This document shows, piece after piece, positions 1-10,521 of a stretch of 64,000 nucleotides of DNA. The DNA is from Histoplasma ohiense (lineage: Eukaryota; Ascomycota; Eurotiomycetes; Onygenales; Ajellomycetaceae), in assembly GCA_017607445.1 (NCBI GenBank), contig JAEVHH010000004.1, positions 186,001 through 250,000 on the forward strand. Direction: 5' to 3'. Under the pieces are notes generated by a model. It worked only from the letters and a program-made list of their open reading frames with translations. It was not told where the DNA came from and made no database searches. Numbering within the stretch: the first letter of the stretch is position 1; the number at the start of each line of letters is the position of its first letter. Both the position numbers and the translations under genes were made by a program.

Positions 1-374
1 TGAGGCTGTCAAATTCACTGAACTTATATAGTTTGAGAAAGAGGATACACTGAAGCTTATGCTTCTCAATCAGCTGAGTGTCTATAAGAGTATAGTGAAG
101 AAAACCACTGTCTATCATTGCTTGTATATTGACTAAGCTATTTACAATGATAGAAATCATGATTGTATTCACTTGTATCTTCTGCTCAAATCTTCAGTTA
201 GCTTTCTGCTTCTTGAGTTTTTGTCTGTATTTTAGAGTGAGAGCTTGTCTTTTCCCTGTTCTTGTCTATTCACAGACAACACAGTGTTTATGTGCATGAG
301 GAGTTTACTCAGAGTGATTGCATTCAGACATTGATTTGCAAAGTGCTCTGACTTGTTGCAGCATATACAGATTT
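1..374 (-). pseudogene. gag C-terminus/protease start of G1-1 (broken)
   Basis: Read on the minus strand this matches 36260-36640 of G1-5: the end of Gag with the zinc-knuckle region, then the start of the aspartic protease. G1-2 inserted inside the zinc-knuckle coding region at 370-374; the remainder of Gag resumes at 6457. Stop codons, mostly TGA, interrupt the frame. Role by family: Gag packages the RNA and the protease cuts the polyprotein. Confidence 0.7.
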
Positions 375-908
375 TGTAACGGGCGTACTTCGATTAACGA
401 TTTGGTACTATTCTAATTACAGATTACAAATTGATTAAGAAAGGAAAGAGAAAAGAAATCAGAAGAAAAGGTTGTATGAAGGAGGTTCTTATAGAGGAAA
501 GTTTGAGACAGAAGAATATCAGAAGCCACTCCACAGTGGAGTGCAGAGTGGAAGAACATTAAAAGATATGTGTAAGAATTGTTAGAAACTATACAAGTGC
601 AGAGTATGAAGTGGAAGAATCATTGAAAGCTACATGAAAGAATCATTAGAGACTATATAAGTGTGAAACACAGAGCAGAAGAATGTTAGAAGCTACACAG
701 AAGAATTGTTAGAGACTATATGAATGCAGAGCACAGAGTGAAAGAATGTTAAGAGTTATATGAAAGAATTGTTAGAAACTACACAAGCACAGAGTATGGA
801 GTGAAAGAACATTGAGGATTATGTGAGATCACAATGGCCAGAAATGAGTGAGTGCAGAAGAGGAGTTGATTGTGTAAGATAATTACTAATGAATGCTAAC
901 CCATCACA
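375..908 (-). repeat. 3' LTR of G1-2 (534 bp)
   Basis: Matches 5923-6456 over its full length and begins and ends with the TG/CA inverted dinucleotides (on + it starts tgtaacggg and ends catcaca). It carries four tandem units of about 63 bp around 545-840. The first 30 bases keep four CpGs. The inner end, next to the internal region, has lost them. Confidence 0.95.
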
Positions 909-3900
909 TTATCCCCCTCTATCAGAGTGAGTGAGGACTCATAGATGTTGAGAGTGGTGGTGTCCTTCAAGACAGACACAGATTCTCAGATTGAATGATT
1001 GTATTCTATTCATTTGATGAGATATTCACAGTGATGGTGGTTGATTCTATTATCAAAAATTGCTTCAATTTCTCACTCAAGTTTGTTGTCTTCTTCTATA
1101 ATAATGAGTGGCTGTCAATCAGAGGTTCTCTGTGAGGGGAATGGATCCTCAGCCATGAGTCAGAGCAGGTTTGTATGAAAGACATTGTGAATGTCAGATG
1201 AGATGTTGAGTTGATAATTGTGTGTGTCTAGCACTTTCTTCACTGTATACTTGATGTGATGATAATCTAGTGTATGTGAGGGATGATCTGTTCTTATATT
1301 CTTGAGATTCAGTCAGACTTTGTCTTCTATATAGTATCAGATTGTAGAACTTCTTCTGATGTTTGCTTGATTCTTATAATCTTACTGAATGCTGATCATT
1401 GAAGCTTCTGCTCATTTGTAGACTTTCTTCAGTTTGCTCATGATATTCTCTGCTGTCTGTATGAGACTGCAGGTGTACATGATTTCTTGAGGAGTCTCAG
1501 AGAAGTTCAGAATCTCTAAGTTGTATCTGTATAGAAGAAAGAATGAACTTACATCTATTGTAGTGAAATCTTGACTGTTAATTGCAATCTCAGTGTGTGA
1601 CAGCAGGTTGCTTCAGTTGTCTTGTGTATAATTGCAGAACTTATGAAGGATGTTCTTTACTGTTTGTATCATTCTTTTGATAGCTTCATCAGTCTCTGAG
1701 TGGTATGCTGTTGACAACTTTTGTTTGATTCTTAGCAATTGACATATATGAGCTCAGAGTGTGCTGATGAATTGACTGTCTCTATCTGACACAATGAATG
1801 AAGGCAGATTATGCATATGATAGAATGAGCTTCTGATGAAGATGTCTGCAACTACTTCAGTATTCATCTTGTCACAGAGCTGTAGTATTATGCTCTTGCT
1901 GAGTTGATTGACAATGACTAGAATGTTTGTAGAACCTCCACTCTCAGACAAGAAAACTACAAAATCAATAGCTATATCACATCAAGTTCAGTTGAGAACA
2001 GATAGAGACTTCAGCATCTCTTTTCAATATTCATATCATACTGTCACTGAGCTGCAGTGATCACAGTTGTGTATGAACTGATATATATCTTTCAACATAT
2101 CTGATCAGTAGAATTTTTGAATGATAATGTTGTATATAATTTTGTGTTCTGAGTGTCTGATCATTGATGAGTCATGAATTTCTTGCATGATCTGTGTTTG
2201 TAGAGGTTCTGAATCAGAGACCCATCATCTATCTTGAAAGTGTAAGCAGTTATCATTGTCAATCAAACATGCTGAGATATCTGTTCTTGAGTATACATCT
2301 GTGAGGAATCAGAGTGCTTTGCTTTGTACAGCTTTGATGACTTGTTGTCAGAATTCATCTGCTTCTGCTGCTAGTCTTCATTGTTCTTCAAGTGAGGGTT
2401 CTTGGGCTTGGGACTGATTGATATGTATGCAGGGTTCATCTGATTGTGTAGAACTTTCTATGATTGTGGGGTTGATTAACTGATGCTCTCAGTGTTTTCA
2501 TCTGTCATCTAAGTCATCAGATGGTATATCTTGTTCTTGATGAGACAGAGCATTTGCAAGAGTGTTCTCTACTCCAGATTGATAATGAATTGTGAATGAA
2601 AAATGACTAAGAAACAATGATCAATGCATATGTCTCTTGATGAGCTTATGAGTGATTGTGAAGTATTCTAAGTTCTTATAATCAGTAACAATCTCAAACT
2701 TCTCAACACTCATAAGTTCAGACTCTCATTTCTTAAGACATTGTATGATCACTAGAAGCTTCTTGTTGTAGATCTCATAGTTGCATTCAGTGAGTGACAT
2801 CTTTTTTGAGATGAAGACACAGAGTTGTAGAACATCTTTGTTATCATATTGCATTAGTATCTCATCTACTACATAATCTGAGATATCTGTTTTGAGAATT
2901 GTATGCTTATCTGAATTGAATGATTGCAGTATTGAGATGCTTGTGAACATACACTTCAGTTTTTTGAATGCTGTGTCTGCTTCATCAGTTTATTGAAATA
3001 CAGTGTCTTTCCAGATCAGATTCATCAGTGATTATATGATATCAGAGAAGTCTTTGATGAATCTTCAGTAGAAGTTGACAAATTCTAGAAAGCTTCTAGT
3101 CTCTTTTACTGAGACTGATATCTTTCAGTTGAGGATTGCTTCCATCTTCTTAGAATCCATGTGTACACCTTTTTCAGCTTCAATGATGAATTCTAGATAG
3201 ATTATAGACTTGGTCTCAAAGTTGCATTTGTCAATGTTCACTTGCAGTCTGACTTTACATAGACAGTCAAGCATTTGTCATACATGCTTGCAGTGCTCAG
3301 TGAGCAGTTCATCAGTGAAGATCAGAATATCATTCATGTACACTGAGACAATCTTGTTGAGCAGATCTTATAGAGCCCAGTTAATGTATTTCTGAAACAT
3401 GCTCAGAACATTCACTAATTCAAAGAGGATCACTGTTCATTTGTATAATCTGTAACATGTACAAAAAGCAGTTAGCCATTCATCATCTTCATTAATTCTT
3501 ATCTTATAGAAGGCTGCAGAGATGTCAAGCTTTGTAAATCATTTTGCTTTTTCTATTTATTTGAGTGTTTCATTGATGAGTGGGAGAGGGTATCAGTCCT
3601 TCTGTATAATCTTGTTGAGTTCTCAGTAGTCAATGCAGAATTGTAAGTCTTCTTCTGATTTCTTTGCAAACAGTATGAATGCTGCAGTGGGTGAGTTGCT
3701 AACACAAATGAAGTCTTTGTTCAGTAATCTGTTGAGTGTTTTTTGTAGAACAAGGAGCTTGTTGTGTGACATACTGTAGAGAGAATCTCAGAGCAGTTGT
3801 GAGTTCTTATCATCTTTTTTGATGAGCTCAATTATATGATCTATACTGGGTTCTTGATGAGAGAGAAGCTTTTCAGCTTCTTTCTCATTGAACACATCTG

Positions 3901-5541
3901 CAAAATCTTTATATGATTCAGATAGTTTTTTGCATAGTTTCTTGAGATCTTTGAGTTCTAACTTTTCTAATGCTTTTTTGATATCCATCATGCTAGCAGT
4001 GAACACTTGGACATTCTTCTTCTCATGCACTTGACAGATTAGTAGTTTGTATGCTTCTGCTGATATCTGAATGAGATCAGTGGTTCTATTGACATTCTTC
4101 TTGTAAACACAGTTGTCTTCTGGGAAAATAAGGCAGTGGTTGCATGCATTCAACAAGGTTCCAAATTCTGTGAGCTATGATAGACTGAGCATTAGATTGT
4201 ACTCAAGGTCTTGTATTTTGTATGTGTATATGTTCTTTTTCTTGTATTCTTCTATATTGATGTTAAATCTTACCATGTTGTAGAAGGCTGATTCTCTGAG
4301 GTCATCAAATTCACTAAGTTTATGTGGTTTGAGAAAGAGAATATGCTGAAGCTTATGCTTCTTGACCAGCTGAGTGTCTATAAGAGTGTAATGAAGAAAA
4401 CCACTGTCTATCATTGCTCATATGTTGACTAGACTATTTACAATGACAGAGATCATGATTGTATCTGCTTGCATCTTCTGCTCAAATCTTTAGCTAGCTT
4501 TCTGCTTCTTGAGCTCTTATTCACATTTTAGAGTGAGAGCTTGTCTTTTCTCTGTTCTTGCCTGTCCCCAAGCAACACAGTGTTCATGTGTGTGAGGGGT
4601 TTACTCAGAGTAATCACATTTGAACATTGATTTGTGAAGTGCTCTGACTTGTCACAGTGTATGCAGACTTCTCTGATGATTCAGTCAGCAGCATTCTTCT
4701 CTAAGATGTTGGAAACTCTTGAGTGACTTGCATTTATATGTGAAACTCAGTTCATTGATTCTGATTCAGAGATGAGAGATGCTACAGAGTAGTTCAGAGT
4801 GTATGCATTTATTCAGTGGAATTCTCTGCAGTTTTGAAGTATGTGAAACTGAGACAGATTGTTGTTCAACAGATGAAAATCAGCACAGAATTTGCTGTAT
4901 ATTGAGAGCTTTGAATGCTTTATACTTTGATTATGCAATTGAAAGTTCAAGTTCTTGAACAATATGTTGATTTTGATGATGTCATCTCAGTCTTGCTCAT
5001 CTGCTTCTAGAAGTTTGCAATTGAATTCAGAAAGATAAGTTGTCAATGCAACATTCATCTGATGAGTTTGATTAAGCCAGTCTAATGCCTTGGCTTGAAG
5101 TGTAGAATTGAGGAAGAGAGAGTTGAGTTGTTGAAAGACTAGCTCTGACATACACTGATGATTCTGGCAATGACTCATTCAGGGTTGAAATTTTGCTAAT
5201 GCATTGCCATTCAATCTGCTATGAATATACCATGCTTGATTGGATAGTGAGTCTATTGCTTGTTCATCAATGTTCAATTTGATGTTCACTTTTGACTTTC
5301 ACACAAGATAGAGTGCTAGGTCTTTCTTGTATTTGTTGAGGATTGAAAGCTTCTCTCTTGAGGGCTTTTTGTGAGGTGTGGGTGTAGAAGAAACAGTGAA
5401 CATAAGAGTGCTCATCTCAGCAAGTTGTTGTTGCAATTTGATCATCTGTAGCATCTGCTGCTGGAGGATGCTTCATAGATCTAAGTTATCATCCACCGCA
5501 TTTGAATGTGGCGGGTGTTTGTAGAATTGTTCATAGTTCAT
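896..5541 (-). pseudogene. gag-pol polyprotein of G1-2 (broken)
   Basis: The order along the minus strand is: Gag start at about 5541 (begins MNY), an aspartic protease with an Asp-Ser-Gly core (4414 downward), reverse transcriptase (about 3800-3000), RNase H (about 2960-2560), integrase core (SDRDSQF at about 1760-1800) and a chromodomain (about 1110-920). By comparison with G1-5 the frame ends just inside the LTR. Family role: reverse transcription in cytoplasmic particles, then chromatin-guided insertion through the chromodomain. The frame is cut by many TGA codons where relatives have Trp or Arg. The RT active site reads YMND (3329-3340) instead of YMDD. Longest open pieces: 3788-4156 and 4175-4414. 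Confidence 0.85.
909..922 (-). other. polypurine tract of G1-2
   Basis: On the minus strand a G-run tract (atagagggggataa) lies directly against the 3' LTR. The same tract is at 24266-24278, 31624-31636, 32877-32890, 47211-47223 and 50573-50585 in the other G1/G1b copies. In Ty3/gypsy elements this is the plus-strand DNA primer. Confidence 0.8.
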
Positions 5542-5909
5542 TTCAATGTCTAAGAACATGTAATAATAATATAAAAAAAAGAAAAGAAATACTTGTAGAC
5601 ATTTGATCCTCTTGCAGACACTATTCACAGTGTTGCAGTGCTAAGCTTGATCAAACTTCTTTGTGAATGCTATTCACAGTGTTACAGTTTGTAGACACTC
5701 AGGCCTTGTAGAACACAGTTGATTGTGTTTTGAATGCTTAGACATGACAGTCTATATAACTAATGATAAGAGCACTCAGACTCATGAGAGGTCTCTTGTA
5801 ACAACTAGACACTCAGATCTGTAAACAACACACTTGGGTATAAGAACTGATAACAACACATTTGAGTGTAAGAACTAATAACAAAGCACTCAAGCCTTAA
5901 ATGCAGAAG

Positions 5910-5922
5910 AATCAATTTGTAA
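5910..5922 (-). other. primer binding site of G1-2, self-priming type
   Basis: The 13 bases next to the 5' LTR (+ strand aatcaatttgtaa) are an exact reverse complement of ttacaaattgatt, a site about 50 bp inside the adjoining LTR. No match to the 3' end of a tRNA is evident. This is the layout of self-primed Tf1/sushi-type elements, where the RNA 5' end folds back to prime. The same holds at 7699-7711 in G1-1. Confidence 0.65.
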
Positions 5923-6456
5923 TGTAACAGACATACTTCAATTAACAATTTGATACTATTCTAATTACAGATTACAAATTGATTAAGAAAGGAAAGAGAA
6001 AAGAAATCAGAAGAAAAGATTGTACAAAGAGAGTTCTTATAGAGAAAAGTTTGAAGTGGAAGAATATCAGAAGCTGCTCCACAGTGGAGCACAGAGTGGA
6101 AGAACATTAAGGAATACATGTAAGAATCATTAGAAACTATATGAGTGCAGAGTGTGGAGCAGAGGAATCATTGAGAGCTACACAGAAGAATCATTAGAGA
6201 CTATACAAGTGTGGAATATGAAGTGAAAGAATGTTAGAAGCTACACAGAAGAATCATTAGAGACTACACAAATGTGAAGCATGAAGCAGAAGAATGTTAA
6301 GAGCTATGCAGAAGAATTGTTAGAAACTACACAAGTGCAGAGCACAGAGCAGAAGAACATTGAGGGTTATGCAAGATCACAATGGCCAGAAATGAGTGGG
6401 TGCAGAAGGGGAGTTGATTGCGTAAGATAATTACTAACAGATGCTAATCTGTCACA
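5923..6456 (-). repeat. 5' LTR of G1-2 (534 bp)
   Basis: Partner of 375-908. In minus-strand sense it carries a TATA-like box, a CT-rich stretch and the self-priming site. The inner end has no CpG; the only surviving CpG I see is in the outer 40 bp (gattgcgtaag, about 6417-6427). Confidence 0.95.
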
Positions 6457-7332
6457 GATTTCTCTGATGATTCAGTCAACAGTGTTCTTCTCTGAGACAT
6501 TGAGAACTCTTGAGCAACTTGTGTTTATGTGTAGAACTCAGTTCATTGATTCTGATTCAGAGACAGAGAATGCTGCAGAGCAGTTCAGAGTGTACATATT
6601 TGTTCAGCAGAATTCTCTATGATTTTGAAGTATATGAAACTGAGACAGATTGTTGTTCAACAGATGAAGATCAGTGCAGAATTCACTGTATATTGAAAGC
6701 TTTGAATACTCTACACTTCAGTTATGCAACTGAAAGTTCAAGTTCTTGAACAATATGTTGATTTTGATAGTGTTGTTTCAGTCTTGCTCATTTGCTTCTA
6801 GAAGTTTGTGATTGAATTCAGAAAAATAAGTTGTCAACACAACATTCATCTAATAAGTCTGATTAAGTCAGTTCAACATCTTGGCTTGAAGTGTAGAATT
6901 GAGAAAGAGAGAGTTGAGTTGTTGAAAGACTAGCTCTGATGTACACTGATTGTTCTGACAATGACTCATTCAGAATTGAAATTTCACTAACACATTGTCA
7001 TTCAATCTGCTATGAATATATCATGCTTGATTGAATAGTGAGTCTATTGCTTGTCTGTCAATGTTCAATTTGGTATTCACTTTTGACTTTTATATGAGGT
7101 AGAGTGCTAGATCTTCTTTGTATTTATTGAGGATTGAAAGTTTCTCTCTTGAAGACTTTTTATGAGGTGTGAGTGTAGAAGAAATGGTGAATGCAGAGAT
7201 GCTCATTTCAGCAAATTGTCATTGCAATTTGATCATCTGTAGTGCTTGCTGCTGAAGGATACTTTGTAGATCTAAGTTGTCATCCACTGCATTTGAGTGC
7301 AGTGAGTGTTTGTAGAATTGTTTGTAGTTCAT
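6457..7332 (-). pseudogene. gag N-terminal part of G1-1 (broken)
   Basis: Minus-strand gag running from the start MNYKQFYK (ATG at 7330-7332) to the break made by G1-2. It aligns with 36640-37509 of G1-5. Frame interruptions are mainly TGA. The 5' leader between gag and the LTR (7333-7711) holds short direct repeats around cactcag but no gene. Confidence 0.75.
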
Positions 7333-7711
7333 TTTGATATCTAAGAATATGTAATAAAATAATAAAAAGACAAAGAAATACTTGTAGATATTTGATTCTC
7401 TCACAGACACTATTTACAGTGTTGCAGTGCTAAGCTTTGTCAAGCTTCTTCATGAACACTATTCACAGCATTATGGTTCATAGACACTCAGGCCTTATAG
7501 AACACAGTTGATTGTGTCTCAGATGCTTAGACATGACAGTCTATATAACTAACAATGAAGACACTCAGATTCATAAGAGATCTCTTGTAATGATTAGACA
7601 CTCAGATCTGTAAACAATGCACTCAGATGTAAAAACTGATAACAACACACTCAGATATAAGAATTAATAACAAGATACTCAGATCTTAAACACAGAAGAA
7701 TCAATTTGTAA

Positions 7712-8245
7712 TGTAACAGATGTACTTCAATTAATGATTTGATACTATTCTAATTACAGATTACAAATTGATTAAGAAAAGAAAGAGAAAAGAAATCAGA
7801 AGAAAAGATTGTACAAAGAAGATTTTTATAGAGAAAAGTTCAGAGTGAAAGAATATCAGAAGCTGCTCCACAGTGAAGTGTGAAGTGGAAGAATATTAAG
7901 AGATACACATAAGAATCATTAGAAACTATATGAGTGTGGAGCATGGGGCAGAGAAATCATTGAGAACTACATGAAAGAATCATTAAAGACTATATGAGTG
8001 CAGAACACAGAGTGGAAGAACATTAGAAGCTATATAAAAGAATTGTTAGAGACTATATGAGTGTGGAGCATGGAGTGGAAGAACATTAAGAGCTACATGG
8101 AAGAATCATTAGAAACTACACAAGTGCAGAGCATGGAGCAGAAGAACATTGAGGGTTATGTGAGGTTACAACAGTCAGAAATAAGTGAGTGCAGAAGAGG
8201 AGTTGATTGTGTAAGTTAATTACTAACGGGTGCTAATCTGTCACA
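7712..8245 (-). repeat. 5' LTR of G1-1 (534 bp)
   Basis: Same length and ends as the G1-2 LTRs, with self-priming site 7699-7711 at the inner side. The inner end has lost all CpGs; one remains near the outer end (aacggg, about 8226-8231). Confidence 0.93.
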
Positions 8246-8306
8246 GATAGATGTTATAGTCACTGACTGTATACATCTATAATTGAAGAATAATAATAAT
8301 AATAAT
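8246..8306 (+). mobile_element. LINE-0: last 60 bp of a LINE, rest left of G1-1
   Basis: Matches the 3' ends at 16960-17013 and 54190-54248 and finishes with an (AAT)n tail. G1-1 separates it from its upstream part, which must lie outside the window. The tail abuts a G1-type LTR piece (8307-8432), so this LINE had probably jumped into that LTR. Confidence 0.8.
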
Positions 8307-8432
8307 GATTTGATACTATTCTAAATACAAATTATGAATTGATTAAGAAAAGAAAGAGAAAAGAAATCAGAAGAAAAGATTATATAAAGAAAATTCTTAT
8401 AGAGAAAAGTTCAGAATAAAAGAATATCAGAG
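8307..8432 (-). repeat. G1-type LTR fragment
   Basis: Corresponds to about bases 25-150 of the G1 LTR in its minus-strand layout (tactattc, ttgattaag, agaatatcag). Its left part is displaced by LINE-0, and on the right it is cut by G2-1, which duplicated cagag (8428-8432 and 17383-17387). The rest of this LTR is not seen after G2-1; only agatc separates G2-1 from G1-3. Confidence 0.75.
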
Positions 8433-8698
8433 TGTGAGATGTAGTGACAGTGTGAAGAGTAACAGTAGAAGATAGTTTATAGCATAGTGGAGATAATAGT
8501 AATATATTGTAGAGTAATGTAGTGTAGTAGTGTAACATAGTGTAGCTAATCACTAAGAAAGAAAAGAAAGAGAAAGAAGATGTGCGAAATACATACATCA
8601 ATATATATATACATATAGAAATAGCAGTAGCAAGAGTATAATGAAAAGAGGTAAGAATAAATGAAGATAATAAGAAAATAATAAACAAGTGCATTACA
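8433..8698 (-). repeat. 3' LTR of G2-1 (266 bp)
   Basis: Reverse complement of the 271-bp LTRs at 38880-39150 and 46075-46345, with a few small gaps. A purine tract (aaaagaggggcaa in minus-strand sense) adjoins it at 8699-8715. CpG sites present in G2-2 are here TpG or CpA. Confidence 0.93.
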
Positions 8699-9482
8699 AT
8701 TGCCCCTCTTTTTTATAAGAGCTGCTCTCAGTGATTGTATAGATTGCTTGCTAGTAGATAATTGCATTTCCATATTGTAAGTTTCATTTGTTGATAGCAG
8801 TGTATCAATCACATCCTCTAGATAGCTTGTATACACATTGTTATTGATTTTCTAATGAGATGGAATTGATGAATTCTTTGATTGCTAGAGATTATGTGCA
8901 GAGAAGTAAAAAGAATTTCTTTCTTCTTGAAGATTTCTTTTCTTTTTTAACTTGATCATCATCAAAGCTTCTTCTCATTCTGCTGTGATTTTTTATTTTC
9001 AATAAAAATTTTTAAATTTTCATTGATTCTCTCTTCTTCTCCTCTCTTTTTTTGAAATGAGCTTTCTTGAATATTTCAATTTTAAGTAAGTTGTTTTCTC
9101 ACTGACACTTATCATGTATTATTGCTGGTGTTCCTTGTCAGTGGTGTTATTAGTGTGGTCACATGCATCACTAGCTTATTTCTGTATAGCATCATTCACT
9201 GTTCACTTGTTATATTGCTCTAGATTTAGCTCTAATCACATAATGCATGACAGTTGAATTCTGTGCAAATGTTGTGTCTCTAGACTTGAAGATGTTGATT
9301 TTTGATGTGTGTTGAGATCAAATGCTTGAAAGTGTTGTGAGACTTATGTCTCTGCAGAGAAATCCTGCAAATCTGTGAGTAATCCTCTTTAATTTTTATT
9401 TTCTTTTTCTTTTTCTTCAAATTTACTTTTGAATAGATAGTAGTGCTCTTAGCAATGTTGATATACTGATAATAATGCTAGA

Positions 9483-9518
9483 TGTGTGATACACCTCTTC
9501 TGAGGTGCATCATACACA
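9483..9518. repeat. conserved inverted repeat (hairpin) in G2 3' region
   Basis: Arms built on cacctc/gaggtg around a 4-base loop extend outward through gtgat/atcatac with small irregularities. G2-2 has the same structure at 45259-45294. Function unknown. Confidence 0.6.
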
Positions 9519-9679
9519 GACAAGCATTTATTTTTGTGAAGGTGGCAGTCAGAGAGAATATGATCAGTCACAAAAGTCATCTTCATTATTTAGTTAAATA
9601 ATTAAACACATCTCATCTGATGATGCTGTCTGCTTGAAGCAGGGCAGAGGTGAATGCTCTATGATTTCAGCATCAAGCA

Positions 9680-9979
9680 GTGGCTGAGTCTGCAGAGATG
9701 CAGATTTTGAAGACTGTGATTGTGTCTGATTTTTTCAGAGCAGAGACATTAGAGAAAGAGAAGAGTGTGAAGAAGAATATAAAGATTTTGAGAGTGGTAA
9801 GCTTCAGAGACTCTGTGATGAAGAGATTGATTGAGAAGAGATTGATGAGAGAGAAGTTGACTGAAAAGTCAATGAAGAAGATTGTGAAGATGCTGATGAT
9901 TGCAGCAGTGTCTATAGTGTCTGCTTTCTTTGTCAATTTGTCACTGATATCTGTGGAGCAAAGGGAGAGAGTGCTCTGA
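9680..9979 (+). CDS. unidentified open frame antisense to G2 pol (about 99 codons)
   Basis: It runs opposite to the pol genes of G2-1. There is no ATG at its 5' end: it opens with GTG, and the first in-frame ATG begins MQILKTV. The product would be charged and helical, rich in K/E/R, ending in a hydrophobic stretch. A related frame of similar length is open at 44803-45099 (minus) in G2-2. The opposite strand is open too in both copies (9673-9936 and 44846-45109), which weakens the case for coding. No family recognised. Confidence 0.25.
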   Translation: MAESAEMQILKTVIVSDFFRAETLEKEKSVKKNIKILRVVSFRDSVMKRLIEKRLMREKLTEKSMKKIVKMLMIAAVSIVSAFFVNLSLISVEQRERVL

Positions 9980-10521
9980 ATGGTGGAGAAGTGAAAGAAG
10001 AAGATGAGAGAAAATGTCTTTCTTTATTAAATATGCTGAAGAATGAGTAGATTGATGAGGAAGAGAAGATATGAGAAGATAAATATCTTGTGAAATAGAT
10101 ATTTGTCTATATTTCTGCACTCAAAATGAGTGCTGATAATTTACAAATATCAGAAGAAGTATTGAGTGAGAGTGGCAGAGAGAAAGAATGAGAGAAATGA
10201 TGAGAGAAAGAAGAGAAAATGAGAGATGAAGAATAAAATAAAAGTGAATGAATTGAGAATCTTTAGACTTTCTTTAAAATCTGTTTCTTTTGTCTTTTTT
10301 TCCTTGCTTATATTTTTTATTTTTTGTATTTATTATACCCAAATTGAATTTTTTCCTTTTTCTCTTTTCTCTGATAAAATTCTTAAAAAAATGTATTTGA
10401 TTGAAGTTTGGGTGAAATTTGTACTTCTAGTGTTTTTCAATTTAAGATTTGTGCTTCTGATGTCTTTCAACTTGATGTTTGCACTTTTGGCATTTGAAAG
10501 TATGTTGGTTTTGTATTTGTC

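Larger units (their letters stand above)
375..6456 (-). mobile_element. G1-2: complete but decayed chromovirus-type Ty3/gypsy element
   Basis: Two 534-bp LTRs (375-908 and 5923-6456) bound a minus-strand gag-protease-RT-RNase H-integrase-chromodomain region. The 5-bp duplication gattt occurs at 370-374 and 6457-6461. The LTR ends are TG...CA. A purine tract precedes the 3' LTR, and a 13-nt self-priming site follows the 5' LTR. Coding capacity is destroyed by many TGA codons. It lies inside G1-1, so it is the younger of the two. Confidence 0.95.
1..8245 (-). mobile_element. G1-1: chromovirus-type Ty3/gypsy element, left part outside window, split by G1-2
   Basis: Only the 5' part of this minus-strand element is in the window: 5' LTR at 7712-8245, leader, gag (6457-7332) and the gag/protease region (1-374). 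G1-2 sits between 374 and 6457 with target duplication gattt on both sides, so the two G1-1 halves join cleanly. To the right of the LTR, gatag (8246-8250) is followed by the 3' end of a LINE; uninterrupted LINE copies have gatag at the same place, so G1-1 jumped into a LINE. The matching left duplication is outside the window. Confidence 0.88.
8699..10521 (-). other. 3' non-pol region of G2-1
   Basis: About 1.8 kb between the pol remnant and the 3' LTR, colinear with 44249-46074 of G2-2. It holds a hairpin (9483-9518), an open frame on the opposite strand (9680-9979) and short 33-bp-like repeats coding K/N/S/R-rich peptide near 10380-10500. No known env or other domain is recognised. Confidence 0.7.

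Noticed and set aside
545..840. The 63-bp tandem units as a CRISPR array or satellite
   Set aside because: No spacers; the units lie inside every G1 LTR and are part of the promoter region.
8380..8694. Hydrophobic membrane-like frames across the G2 LTR (also 39000-39190, 46080-46380, 63681-63917)
   Set aside because: They lie in LTR regulatory sequence (TATA and CT-rich runs). Leu/Ile/Phe/Ser-rich translations of CT-rich DNA are expected by composition.
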